A DNA stretch of 64,000 nucleotides from Desmodesmus armatus (GCA_007449985.2 VIIQ02000621.1:248001-312000), one strand, 5' to 3'. Positions 34,101 through 45,992 are shown, counted from the stretch's first letter. Program-made: numbers and translations. Notes: generated by a model from the sequence alone, not told the origin.

Positions 34101-37100
34101 ATGCGCACACTGACACAGGTATTGTTGCAAGTGAATGCCGAATGCTGGCCTAGCTCACCACAGACGGCCAGCAACTACCCCTGTCGCAACACATCACCAT
34201 TTCGGAATGTCACATCCTTGGATGGTTGATGCATTGGCTGGATGCATTCCCTGTGTCTACACCCTTGACAGGGCGGCAGCCTGCAGCACTGCATGGGCAC
34301 AGCTGCAGCTGGAAATGGCGCCCCTACCCTGAGCGTCCGCTACACAACGGCACGCCAGCACACTGATCACACACCTTGAGGTCTATCCAGTCTAACAAGT
34401 GTGGAGAGCACCGCCCAGCGGTGAAGGTATCCACTTGTAACAACTCTTCCTATGCTGCCCACACCCCTCTCATCCCCCCTGGCTCTCTCCCTAAGATGCT
34501 GCCCCCACCCCACTGTCTGCCCCCTGGCTCAACCGCAGGTGCCGCTGTTTGACCACCTGAGCCTTCACTGGCAGCTGCAGCTGGTCAACAACGTGCTGGC
34601 TGGGCTCTTGACACCAACTGCTGGGTGAGCCGGTTTGTTGCTGATGTTGCCGTGCTGGGTTTGTTGTGACGGTAGCTTTGCAGGAACACCAGCCAGCTGT
34701 ATTGACTTACGGCCTGAAAGCACATGTGCTGACCTTCTGCTGCGTCAGAAAATCGCAATCTGTCGCTGACGCGCACCCTTCCTGTCTCAGTCCATGCTGA
34801 TCTACAGCTGTTTTGTTGCTGTCACCCACCTCACAGGGACGGCCACACCGCTGCTGCCGGAGGAAGCAGCAGTTTCACTGGCGGCCCTGCTGCTGCCCTT
34901 CCTGCTGACCACGTGTACAACTGGTCTGCCTTCAATAAGCTGCTGCTGCTGGGCATGTATGCTCCTGTGGAGGAGGCACAGGCTGCAGCACAGCCGGCAC
35001 AGGCACAGCTGGTCAAGCAGCAGCTGCAGCAGCTGCAGGCAGCGCGGCAGGTGAGGGGCGGCTGCAGGAGGGGCACACGCATGTGCACCTGGCCTGGTCG
35101 GACAGTGTGTGAAGCACCAGCAGCAGCAGCTGCACTCAGCACGGCACAAGCTTCAGTTGGAAGGTACAGCTGAAGTAGCCCAGTCAGGTGAATCAGCAAG
35201 CAGGTTTGTGGGATGTTGTCCATAATTCCCCCGTCTTCTGCCGCTTGATAGTGCTGCTGGCTTTCTCCACAGTACAGTTCCGGTGCAGGTAGTGGGGACA
35301 AAGTCCCATTCTGGGCAGCCAGCAAGTCAAAGGCCCACAACATATGAGTCACAACAGGTCACAAGGGTGCCCATAGGGTTTATGTACACACTGTTCACAA
35401 GACCAACCAGCTCAGCGCTCTGCTGGGCCCAATGCACAGTGCTGCTGATCGATGGCTGCCACTACACTATGCACACACTGGTACCACCCAACAACCTCGA
35501 ATGTACTGCCTGCCCTGCCCTGCTGTCCCCTGGCCCTGCTGTCCCAACAACAGGCTGAGGCTGCCATGTCTCTCAGCAGCCTGCAGCAGTCGCTGGCGTC
35601 GTTCCGGTGTGTGCTGCATGACCAGCTGGCAGCAGAGCTGGCGGTTGGCCAAGCAGCACTGCAGCTCTTCGCAGCAGGCCAGCAGGAGCGGCAACAGCCT
35701 GCCCCGCAGGGCGCACATGAGCAGCAGCAGGATGCATTGGTGCAGCTGCGGCAGCAGCTGGAGTCCTGCCATTTTGCAGCGCTGTGGGGCCAGCACAGCA
35801 GTAGTAGCAGCAGCACTAGCAGCGCGCAGGAGGGTGTGGGTAGCAAGCAGCAGCTGCTGCAGCTGCTGGTGAGCACGCTGCTGGTTGGGCCCCTCGCAGT
35901 GGTGTCAGATGTGGTGGGGCAGACAACTGCAGGGGATGGTTGCACGGCGCAGCAGTTGCAGTTGCAGGGAGAGGGCAGCAGCTGCCTTTCACAGCAGCAG
36001 CAGCAGCACCAGCAGCAGCACCAGCAGCAGCCGTGCACCTCAGTGCTTGAGCAACTGCTGCAGGCTGCTGTGGCTGGGATAGACACACCTGAGCATCCCG
36101 GCAGCCGTGACAAGCAGCAGCAGCAGCAGCATGGGCTGGAAGATGCGCTGGGCTTGCTGCTTTCACAGCTTGTGCAGCCTTGCTGCACTTCAAATGCCGA
36201 CCAGCAAACACACATCGGCCTGGAGCAGCAAGCAGCGGTCAGCAGTGCTGCGGGGGTTGGTGCAGCAGCAAAAGCAGCAGCTGGCAATGCAGGGGTGTGC
36301 AGTGACCCTGTTGCGGGTGTGCAGCTTGCGGCGTTCACGCGGGGCCTGTGCAACCTGCTGGTGCTGCGTCTGCTGTCTCGTGCGCCTCCCTGTGAGGCCT
36401 GGTCCTGGGAGGCATGCCTGGCAGTCACGCAGCTGCTGGCCAGCAGCGAACAGGCAGCAGCAGCAGCAGGGGGACTCATGTACCAGGCGCTGTCGCAGCA
36501 CCCAGCTGCACTGCGGTGGGCGTCCAATAGCGGGATGCCGACCTCAAGCAGCAGCAAGCAGTTGCAGCAGGGTTTAAACTCTTCACCAGAGGATCAGCAG
36601 CAGCAACACCAGCAGATTCAGCAGCAGCAGGAAGAGGGGGAGCAGGGAGGGGCTGCTGCTCAAGGGGGTGATGCGCAGCAGGGCTGCACCTCCAGCCCAC
36701 AGGCCGGCATGCTAATATACAGCCGTCTGCTGCTGGGTGTGTTGCAGCAGCTGCACATAGCCGAACAGGCACTGGAAGCCTGCCACAGTGGCAGCAGCAG
36801 TAGTACATCCAGCAGCACTGCGCCCACCGGCAAGAGCAGCAGTACGCCAGCCAGCCAACCAAATGTGCAGTCACAGGAGCAGGAGCAGCAGCAGCGGGAG
36901 CTCCTGGAGGATGAGTTTGCTGCTCCCAGTTTCTGGCGCAGCCTACTGCTGGCACTGTACCAGAAGAGCCGGCCTTCGGGATCAAGCTTCCTGCAGCAGT
37001 GTTTTCCTGCATACGGGGCCGACAACGACAGCCCGGGCTTCTGGGCGCTGGTAGGTCCCTGGCTGCTGCTTTGAGTTTTTTTGACTGGCTGCTTGATGGG

Positions 37101-38923
37101 TGGGGGGGTGGCTGCATGTTAGGACTGTGCCTGTACCTGTAGCAATGGTTCCATACGCGGGGGTTCGACAAGAAGCAATGTTATCGTGGTTTGGGGGTCT
37201 GTTTGAAGCTATATTACCATGCTTTGGGCGTCTGTCTGACTGCCTGATTGATTGGGGACGGCTGTATGTTGGGACTCTGCCTGCATCTGCAGCAATGTGT
37301 TTTGAGTACCTGGGGTCTCGACAAAGCCTTCCTTGCTTCCGGATGCAGGGGGTCCCCTGGCTCCTCTTTGAAAGGCCTTGTGCGGTTTCTGTGAAGCCTG
37401 GCGGTCTGCTTTCTTGGGTGTCTGCTGCCTGTTGGGACTGTGCACCCGCCAGCCAGCTGGTGAGGTTGTTGATGCTGCTTTGTGGCTTGCACCGTGCCTG
37501 CTGCTGCTAGACCTGCTGTGATTGGTACTGTCGGGGCAGCTTGCTGCTGTGACCACTAATTGCTCTTGTGTCGCTGCTGTTGTGATTGCAGGTGGGCAGG
37601 TTTGCTGCCTCAGACCAGCTCAACCTGCGACATGTCGAGGCGCCAGCTGCAGCAGCAGCCGTCCACAGAGTTGTGCAGGGTCAGCTGAGTGCGCGCAACA
37701 TGCAGGACGTCACGATGGCACTAGAGCAAGCTGTGCTGGCGGTACAGCTTGCCAGGGTGGCGAATCAACAGCTGCTGTGCAGGGTGAGTGGGGCGGCTGG
37801 GGTATGTCTAGCACATGCGGTGTGCTGCTGCGGGCTACCTGAAGGACCAAACTCTGAAAGACAAACACTGAAGAAGCAATAGTGTTCTCTGAGTCCTGAT
37901 CGTCAAGAGGGATTGACACCACGATGTGTCGGCTTATCACGGGGCTTGCAAGCTCCCCTGTCATGCCGTTTGCACCGCTGACCCGCACCTGATGGATGTA
38001 TAAGTTGCCTGCTGAGATGTTGCTCTCAGCTGCCTTCCCTTGTACGTGCTTCACGCTGCTGACGCTGCATGCTGGCGGCCCTTGCTGCTGTGCCGTGCTG
38101 TGCTGTGCTGTGCTGTGCTGTGCTGTGCTGTGCTGTGCTGTTCCTTTCAGATGCCTCCCAGCCAGCAGCTGGCAGCAGTGGATGCCGGCATCCCTGTGCA
38201 GCTTCAGGCCGTACGGAGCCTCATGCAGTGTGCTGCCCTAGCAGCACAACAGCCGCAGCTTCTGGCCTATGACACACCATTATCCAACCTCAAGGCATCA
38301 GCAGCAGCAGCAGCAGCAGCAGGCAGCAGCTCAGTGCTGTCACCAGCTGAGATGCCAATGTCAGCCAAGGATGCATGGCGGTCCCAGGGTGGCTATCATC
38401 TGAGCAGCTTGATAAGCCTGGGGCCGTTGTTTGCAGAGGACCAACAGGGGCCCTGCTTGGCCCGCTTTCTGCAGCTGCTGGTGCAGCACCATGCAGACAC
38501 AGCAGCAGCTGCGGCCTCCTCTCTGCAGCAGCTGCTGCCTGAGCTACAGCAGCGAGGGCTGTGGGTGCCAGACCTCACCAGGACGCTATGCAGCAGCAAC
38601 GGCAGCAGCAGCAGCAATGGCAGGCGTGAGCCTGGTGGTGCGCAGGGTTGGGGTGACAGCAGCAGTGACGATTGGCACGGTGAGGTCCCAGCGGAGCGCA
38701 GCCGGCTGCTGGTGCTGCTGATGGGTCTGTTCCACCTGCAGATGCTGGAGGAGCAGCAGAGCCGGCAGCGCAGGCAGCAGTGGGAGCAGCAGCAGCAGGA
38801 CAGGGAGCAGCAGTGGGCGGCGGCTGCTCAGCAGCAGCATACTGGCAAAATGCCAGGCCGGGGTGCTGCTGCTGCAGGAGCTGGGGGTGCCAAGGGTGCT
38901 GCAACACTACGACAGCCGCCGCC

Positions 38924-38962
<39 letters not shown>

Positions 38963-39583
38963 CTTGAAGGAGGCCACGGGCGTGTATGGGGACATGCAGC
39001 TGCAGTACCAGATGGCAGCAGCTGCTGCTGATGCTGCATACAGCATGCAGGACCTGCTGATGTACTGCCTGCTGCCAGTGGAGGATGTCCACGCTGGGTT
39101 GGGACCTGTGCAGCCGCCGCCGCCGCAGCAGCAGCAGCAGCAGCACGCGCACCCGCGTTTGGAGCTGTGCAGCATCAGCGGTGCTCTGCTGCGGGATGGC
39201 AATGCTATCCAGTCCCAGCAATGCATGTCTGACAGGACAGCGGCAGCAGCAGCAGCAGCGGCCGATGCTGCTCAGCGTGGCAGCATTGGCAGCAACCGGG
39301 TGCGGGCTGGTGCGATCTGTGACTTCTGCACGGCCGCGAGGGCTGTTGAGAGTGCAGAAAACGGCCTCTCACGCCCTTTAGCACTTGGCTCTGTTGCTCA
39401 GATCCCGCCTGAGGGTGCTGTACAGGCGTGCCCCATATGCACTGCGGCCTTCTTTTGTGGGAACTGCAGCAACAACCAGGCCCTATTGCAGCAGCATGTG
39501 CGCCAGTGTGAGGCACTGCAGCAGGCGCGTAGGGATGCCGTGTTTGAAGCCCGCCAAAGCCCGCCAGGTGTCTGCACAGAGGC

Positions 39584-39625
<42 letters not shown>

Positions 39626-40111
39626 GACTGTGTCAGGAGACACAGGGGTTGGGGCTGTGTGTCACGGCACTGAGGGCGGCGCTCTGTGTGGGTGTGGTGC
39701 TTGTGAGGGTGTTTGCAGCAGCAGGGTGGAGCGTCAGCTGCTGCGGTGGCTTTGCCAGCCGATCGTGCAGCTGAACGCGCTGCAGCCATCAAACAGGGTG
39801 CAGGCGGCGCAGCTGCAGCAGGGGAGGCTGCCAGCTGCAGGGGGACTGCTGGGGGCAAGGGTGCAGCTGCAATCGCCCTCATACGTGCGGACGATGCTGC
39901 ATACGCTTGCGCACCCTGGGCTTGTCAGTGCGCGGTCGACGCGGCGGCGTGACACTCTGTCGAATTTGCTCACCCCTCTGCATCACTTGCATGGTGAGTT
40001 TGTCACCAGGTGCATGGAGGTCGACGCACAAGCTGCAGACAAGCTGGAAGAGGCGTACGGACGCGCCCTCGCAGAAGAAAGGGCTGCCGGAGGCAGCGCA
40101 GGCGGCCGTGG

Positions 40112-40151
<40 letters not shown>

Positions 40152-40547
40152 GCTCAGCGCAAGGGGCAGCAGGGTCGGGCAGGCCAAGATTTTGCTGTCC
40201 TTCAGGCTCTTTTGGATGATACATTCCAAAGATCGGCTAGATCAACAGCGGCAGCGATGAGGCTGGATCACAACTTGCAAATTGTGCACATGCCTGGCAA
40301 CGGCCTGGTGCCTATCCATAGTTTGCTCAGGCGCAGGGAGTTTATGGGGAAGCATCCGTGGTTGGAGGCGATGCGGCAGCAGATGTCTGGGGTGAATGTA
40401 TATCACCGGGATGGCCATAATGATGAGCTTGTGCCTGAGCTCCAGCAGATGATGATAGACATGCAGATGGGGAGGTTGGGGTACGATGGGCCCGTACCCG
40501 GTTATGATGGGGACGCTGAGTACTCCAAGTATGATGAGCTGGATTAG
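31134..40547 (+). CDS. Zinc-cluster paralogue B: tandem duplicate of the upstream gene (5' end open)
   Basis: Ten exons match those of paralogue A in order and intron phase: 31134-31290, 31746-31896, 32530-32634, 33085-33222, 33666-33777, 34539-34624, 34837-35050, 35554-37050, 37592-37783, 38151-40547, about 1,682 residues from the first shared exon. Shared blocks: EWRARCG, GRVPADSPMGRLLLHGLH, VPLFDHLSLHWQLQL, HVYNWSAFNKLLLLGMYAP, MSLSSLQQSLASFRCVLHDQ, AAFTRGLCNLLVLRLLSRA, LRSLMQ/VRSLMQ, and ERSRLLVLLMGLFHLQMLEEQQ. The MYND-like cluster is CDFC, CPIC, FFCGNC, H...C (39315-39515). After it the two proteins diverge; B ends in an acidic Tyr/Asp tail (GYDGDAEYSKYDELD). The frame is also open just upstream of 31134 (to an ATG at 31143 within the exon), so a start near LPMDIDG is an alternative. 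Function unknown. Confidence 0.75.
38096..38140 (+). repeat. (TGCTG)9 pentanucleotide microsatellite
   Basis: Nine perfect TGCTG units, preceded by a TGCCG variant, ending 10 bases before the acceptor of the last exon of paralogue B (exon starts 38151). Confidence 0.95.
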
Positions 40548-41406
40548 AGGGCAGCTGGCGTGCAGTGTGCAGTGTTTTCAGGTAGTGCCATGTGGGCTTG
40601 ACTTGGGTTTGTGCTGACAACCTTGTGGGGTGATGCAGGGTGGCCTTGCGAGGCACAATCTCTTTTTCAAGGAGGTGGTGGTGGTGGGGTGATTTGTCAT
40701 AAGGTCGATTGGGCGGATATGGCAGAGCTACAGCTGCATGCTCGCCAAAGGCTGCTGAAAGAGGCAGCATTACAAAGCAAGGGTGCACAGCAGCATGCCT
40801 TATGCTGCTGTGTGAACCAAGGTGGAGTGCTGCGGCCTTATGTTGGGAATGGACCCGTACGCCCAAAGCTGCTGGGCAGTCAGGGGCTCTGCCTTTGGGT
40901 GCTGCTAAGCGAAAATGTAAAGTGTAAGGCAGAGTGAGGCTGACAGAATACACTACCCACCAGTCCAGTGGCTTTACCTGTCTAATTCACAGCTGTTGCG
41001 CCCAATCTCACTGCTGCTTGAGACACTGCAAGCCTATGCGCCTGCCAGAAACACGGTACCAACACAATCCAGGTAAGGTGTGCACATCTGTATGACGGGA
41101 AAGCATCCCTGGGTCCTCAGCACAACTGATCTGCAGGCAGCAGCAGCATATATACAAAGCCACCCGTAGCCGATCATCCCTGGTCAGCGTATTGAAATTG
41201 TGATGTATAGCCATCGCAATCATGATCGGCATGATTGATCGACGATGGTCGATCAATCAACCACCACAACTGTAAAACCCTCCCACATGCTCCAACGTCC
41301 TCAATTGGGCTGAATTGGGTTGCATTCCGGTCACCTTTGCAAGCTGTGAGATCTAGTCGTCGATCTCGACCCTCTTCAGGCCAGTAGCTCCCACCCCCGC
41401 AGCACA
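40548..41406. other. Intergenic region upstream of PETN
   Basis: 3' flank of paralogue B, then the promoter side of PETN. The only clear structure is the 12-bp inverted repeat listed separately. Confidence 0.5.
41232..41259. promoter_or_regulatory. Perfect 12-bp inverted repeat upstream of PETN
   Basis: TGATTGATCGAC, a four-base GATG loop, then GTCGATCAATCA. It lies about 150 bases upstream of the PETN ATG in a local cluster of GATC motifs (41170-41260). It could be a dyad binding site or a 5' UTR hairpin; no factor is known to me. Confidence 0.5.
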
Positions 41407-41712
41407 ATGGCACTCACCATGAAGCAGGCAGCCGGCGCTCGCGTGGCCAAGAGCAGCGCAGCTCCTAAGGTCGCTCTCCGTAAGCCTCTGCGCGTTCAGG
41501 CAGCCGCCAGCCAGAAGGCCAGCGTTGCTGCAGCTGCTGCGGGAGTGTCAGCATTCGCAGCTCTGGCCATCCCCCAGGCAGCGCAGGCAGCCCAGGAGGC
41601 CTTCATGGTGGCAGAGGGCGAGCCAGCACTGGTGCAGATCGGCTGGGCTGCAACATGCGTGATGTTCTCCTTCTCCCTGTCCCTGGTGGTGTGGGGTCGC
41701 TCCGGCATGTAA
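41407..41712 (+). CDS. PETN: Cytochrome b6f complex subunit PetN, nuclear-encoded precursor
   Basis: PetN is a single-helix subunit of the thylakoid cytochrome b6f complex, which passes electrons from plastoquinol to plastocyanin or cytochrome c6. The C-terminal 30 residues match PetN: VQIGWAAT..MFSFSLSLVVWGRSGM, one membrane span followed by the invariant VVWGRSG end. Before it is a transit region of about 65 residues: Ala/Lys/Arg-rich MALTMKQAAGARVAKSS, then an Ala-rich hydrophobic segment ending AAQAAQ, which looks like a bipartite thylakoid signal. The gene is intronless, 101 residues, start at the first ATG (AGCACAATGG context). In land plants and cyanobacteria PetN is about 29 residues and organelle- or genome-encoded without a presequence; in Chlamydomonas relatives it is nuclear. 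This supports a chlorophycean origin. Confidence 0.88.
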   Translation: MALTMKQAAGARVAKSSAAPKVALRKPLRVQAAASQKASVAAAAAGVSAFAALAIPQAAQAAQEAFMVAEGEPALVQIGWAATCVMFSFSLSLVVWGRSGM

Positions 41713-43733
41713 ATGCCCTGTCCCTGCATAAATTGAGGGTGGAGGACGCGTTTGGCAACGATCATTCAACGATGCATGCCCTGAGGGTCCAATCCCTGGC
41801 AGCAGGAGCAGCTCAGATGCCCCCTTGAACAGCAGCTGTAGCAGCAGGGCAGCAGCAGCAGTTGCGCGCTTTGCAGGTGGTTGTGAGGCTGGCACAGGCT
41901 CGACTTCTGCTGTGCACAGCAATATTCTGTTCCAACCGTGCAGGCTGCACGGCGCTTGATGGTGCTTGTGTGTGCAACAGGGAGCAGAGTTGGGTCTGCC
42001 CCACTTGGTAGCCCCTCTACAGCACAATACAGCAGCACACCCTGCAACAGCAGGCGTCCTCCCATGCAGGTGTGTGTGTCAGCATGGTTTGTGTGTTGTG
42101 GATGTTTCTGCCCCAATGTTGTGCAGCCGGGGCGCTGCAGGCAGTTGCAGCAGGCAGTTGCAGCAGCTGCCCAGGATGCACGCTTGGTTGGCCTGCTCAG
42201 GCTTAGTGCTGGTCTGTGGTCTGGGTGCGGCTGTGTCTGTTGAGAGTTTGAATGAGTAGAGGGTCTGAGAGAGCTGAGTGTTCTGTAACAGCTAGTTCAC
42301 TGTTAGGCTGATCATGGTTACAAGGATGGTGGCTTGGAGTGCAGCGTGGCGTTGCATGCAGCAGTCTCATTTGGTTGGGCAGGCATCAGCAGTTTGTCAC
42401 CAGCATTTGCAGCTGCATGCAGCACAGTCAGCAATTCCTATCACGCAGTGGCTCAGCCAAGCATTTTGCAGCCAGATTGCAGCGTGGCCTGATTCTCCAA
42501 TTGCCATCCATGTTGATTCAGCGGTGCTGGTGCTGTATCGTGAGTGTACATTGCCAAGCAGTGCAGGAAGTGCTGGTAGTGCCACAAGCAGTAGGGCAGG
42601 GTTGCATAGCGTGCGGACCCACAGCCAATCAGCACTTGCAAGCTCTCGGCCAGCAACAACTTGTAATGGTCTGGTTGCATGTTGTTCCCAACGCCAGCAG
42701 TAACAAGACCAGCCAATCCTGTAGCATACATCAGGAACGTCAGCAGAACACACTCTACCAAGCCAACAAGCTCAGCCAGCAGCAGACACCATGGTAGCAT
42801 TTTCCCAATCAGCACCAGCCAGCAGTACTGAAAAGCAAGCATCAGGCCATGAAAGGCCAACCCAGCCATGCACGAAACAGCTCATGTGCTGAAATTTCAG
42901 GGCTACCTAGCAGAACCCCTGCTGACTGAGCAAAACCCTAGGTGATGTTCCAAACTCGGCAGCCAGGTGGGGTTCTGGAAGCTCAGCCCATCCTCACTCA
43001 GCTGCTTTCCCTGGTGTGCAATTTGGCTCGTTACTGCAAGCACTCCAACATGTCAGCTTTTCATGTGTCTCAGACTTGGCAAGCCTGCAGGTCTGTTCAA
43101 GACATGCACGGCGCCCTGACTACTGAACTCCATCATGCTTGCACATGAAGTTGTGTTGTTTCCCTACCAGCAGTGCAGCAACTCTCTGCTGTCTGCTCAG
43201 ACATTACTTGACTGACACATTGTCCATTCACTCTGTACCAGCACTACTGCTGCTTGCCTACTGCAGGCACACAGGAGTGACATGTCCTTTTCAGTCCCAC
43301 CCCTCACTTAGATCACTCCAGCCCCGCCGAAAATCACCAGGCTACATACAAGGCCTTTGGGGGGACAGCAGGCAACTGCTTGCTTGTGCTGCATGAATGC
43401 CCACCCTGTGCCAGGCAAGCTTCTTTCCGTCCCCTGCACCCGCCCAGCTACACAGCTGCATGCCAGCCCACTGCTGCAGCGCGGTGTCGTCACCTTGTTG
43501 CGCTGTGTCGTCACTTTGTTCGTCACTTTGAACTTGTGCAGTTGCACTAAACGTCCCATTACAGCAGCAGCACAAACCTTTGCAGCCCACTTGCATGTGA
43601 CCAGGCCACCTGCTTACGCATCGGTGTGGCACAGACCCGACTGCATGCTGCATAGCACGACTAGCATAGCTGTGCAGGGCCGCTTCTGCTTCTGCTGCTG
43701 CATTGCACTGAGTGCCACTTGCACCTCCATCCT
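41713..43733. other. Intergenic region between PETN and SLD5
   Basis: About 2 kb of mostly unassigned sequence between the PETN stop and the SLD5 stop. Apart from one weak hydrophobic minus-strand frame (42453-42869, listed separately), nothing recognisable. Confidence 0.5.
42453..42869 (-). CDS. Possible small membrane protein (hypothetical)
   Basis: A 138-residue open frame whose first 60 residues are strongly hydrophobic (LMLAFQYCWLVLIG, WCLLLAELVGLVECVLLTFLMYATGLAGLV), suggesting two or three membrane spans. The second half is hydrophilic and unremarkable. No splice partners or family recognised. In this composition, long hydrophobic frames can arise antisense to CAG-rich DNA, so it may be chance. 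Confidence 0.25.
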   Translation of the reverse strand: MAGLAFHGLMLAFQYCWLVLIGKMLPWCLLLAELVGLVECVLLTFLMYATGLAGLVTAGVGNNMQPDHYKLLLAESLQVLIGCGSARYATLPYCLWHYQHFLHCLAMYTHDTAPAPLNQHGWQLENQATLQSGCKMLG

Positions 43734-45992
43734 TCACAGCAGTGTCACCTGCCCCGACTGCACCAGGCGTGCCACTGTGGTATACTTGATGACCATCATG
43801 TCTCCTGCACGCAGCTCAGCAGTCTGGCCATCAGGCCCGTCAGGGACCTGCACAGCAGACACACACCAGCGCCACACAAGTCGACTGTGTCACCAGGGAG
43901 CGTTGGGACGTTGCCACCTGCAGCATGGCCTGGCTGTTGGAAAGCGCGTGTCACAAATGATGACCGTCACTGGTGGCGACTCCAGCTATCCCTTCAGCAC
44001 ACATGGCTGAATTGTATCCAATGTGTGGTGGGTGGTAAAACCAAAAGAAATGTGTGGTGGGTGCTGTGCTGTGCTGCAGTGCCTCTGTGTGGCGCTGGTG
44101 CAGCAGCTGTACTGGTGCTCACGCTAATCTCCCCTGCCCCCCTCACCTGTCCACAGTCTGTGAGCACCCTGCAGAAGACGTACTTGTCCAGGTCTGGCGT
44201 CTCCAGCAGCTTCTTGTCAGACTCACTGTCATATCGCTTCACCTGCAGGAGCAGGGCGGTGAGCGAGAGAGGGGGGCAGATTGGGTTTGACAGTGACTGG
44301 TAGGCTGCCGGCAGGTCATCCCAAATGCTGCTCTTCAGGTGGCGCCCCAATGCCACAAAGAACCCCGATAGTTCACTTGCTCTCAAAAATCTGCCCTACC
44401 TCACCCCCCTCTTTTTCTTGCCTATGAGGCAAAACAAGTCCCCTCCTCGCCGTACAGACCTCCTGCCGTCCATGACCACAGCCACCGACCCCACCCACTC
44501 TTGGCCCACGCTAGAGCTGAAACCCGCTCACCAGTGACTGGTATGCTGCCGGCAGGTCGTCCAGCACGCTGCTCTTCAGGTGTCGCCCCATGGCCACAAA
44601 GAACTCCGTAGTGAACTTCTGCTCTGCACTGCTGAGCTTGTCCCGCAGCTCCTGGTTGTCAAGCACAGTGCCTGGGGAAACAGATTTCAAATGGATTCAA
44701 AAGGATTCAGGGTTGAATGCAGGGTTGGGGTGGGGGGCAGGGGAGCATCAGCACAGAGCATGGGCTGCAGGTGAGGCAACAACTTTGTTAGGGGTGAAGC
44801 AAGCAGGCGGTTGCTGTGAACCAGCCAATCAAAAAACTCCGGCCTGCTGCCGAGCTGGCCAACAGCAGCCAACCAATCAGCCCCCAGCCAGTCAACCCCT
44901 GGTGGGTTGCATACCACGACCACCACAACTGCTACCACTGCTGTCCCCAATGACCCAACCACACTCAATTTCTGGGTGTGTTGCACAACATTATGGGGGG
45001 CGGTGTTGAAAGCCCACCAATTGCCGCGCCCTGATGCTGTCGAGCAGCTGCAGCTGTGCACAGGGCCTCCCGCCAGACAGGCACCCACCTGCAAAGCGCT
45101 GCACCTTCTCCAGTCGTGATCTGAGGTAGGCTTTCAACAGGAACCGGACCCTGTCCCGCTCATAGCTCAGCACTTGTCGCACCTGCACGCAGGGATGATG
45201 CAGGGTTGTTGACATCACAGGGAGTAGAAGTGGGTGGATGGTGACAGGTGCGGGGCTGGTGTACAAGGATCAACAGGGGCTGCTATGTGTGTGCCTGTTA
45301 TCAGGATGGGCGGCTGCAGGATGGAGCGGCATGCAAGTATACGTATCCAGCAGGGGTCCCTAGGTGTCCTGTGTACATGCCATGGCCAGGGCTACAAACT
45401 GTTGGGCACTGCCTCGTCTCAGCAACCCCAGTGTGTGCACGTGTAATGCACAAGGGTATCCAGGGACCCCAACAAGCATGCATGCTCACCAGATCAAAGT
45501 CCTTGTCTGATTCCATATTCATGAGTTCTGCCTCCTGCAGCAGGACAGAACAGCAGCCATCTGTCCAAGTTGAAGCACTATCTTTGGAGATTGATGAATC
45601 AACCCTCTGCTGTTTAGCATGGTGGTGTGGCCACCCTTGCAACCACTGGACAAGCACTGGCATCAGCATCAGTGTGGATCCAGAACACGCACCTTGCGAT
45701 CTAGATTATCCTTCACTCGCTGCACCAGGTCCTCTTTGTACTGCAGTATGTCTGGCGCCATGCGTTCGTTCAACAGCGCCTGCAGACAGGACATACACCA
45801 TCACCTGTCATGCATCGTCACAGAGCAGCAGCGCCAACTGTTGCTGTGCCAGCAGATGCCTACACGTTTTAGCAGTTCGAAGTCATTGCGCTCCACGTCC
45901 AAGAAAGGCTCGTCTTGGGTGTCATAGGGCATGCCAGATGTGCTGGGCATCTGGTCCCTGCCAGACGGTCCTGCTGCTGCATCCTCATCCAT
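43734..45992 (-). CDS. SLD5: GINS complex subunit SLD5 (GINS4)
   Basis: SLD5 is one of four GINS subunits that, with CDC45 and MCM2-7, form the CMG replicative helicase. Seven exons join in phase: 45864-45992, 45693-45779, 45490-45534, 45089-45182, 44532-44671, 44147-44242, 43734-43847, giving 234 residues (animal SLD5 about 223). Diagnostic pieces in order: LNERMAPDILQYKEDLV, the A-domain helix VRQVLSYERDRVRFLLKAYLRSRLEKVQRF, the RHLKSSVLDDLPAAYQSL segment, LDKYVFCRVL, and the C-terminal B-domain MVIKYTTVARLVQSGQVTLL, close to the usual LRY..IA.LV..G ending. The acidic N-terminus before DEPFLD is disordered. All introns use GT-AG. A decayed copy of exon 5 lies in the following intron. Confidence 0.88.
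44290..44385 (-). pseudogene. Decayed duplicate of SLD5 exon 5
   Basis: About 90 bases resemble the 3' half of SLD5 exon 5 (44532-44625). On the minus strand it encodes FFVALGRHLKSSIWDDLPAAYQSL, against FFVAMGRHLKSSVLDDLPAAYQSL in the real exon. The true exon is followed by GTGAGC; the copy has TCAAAC at that point, so the donor is lost. It is in frame with the next exon only by reading through intron. Confidence 0.75.
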
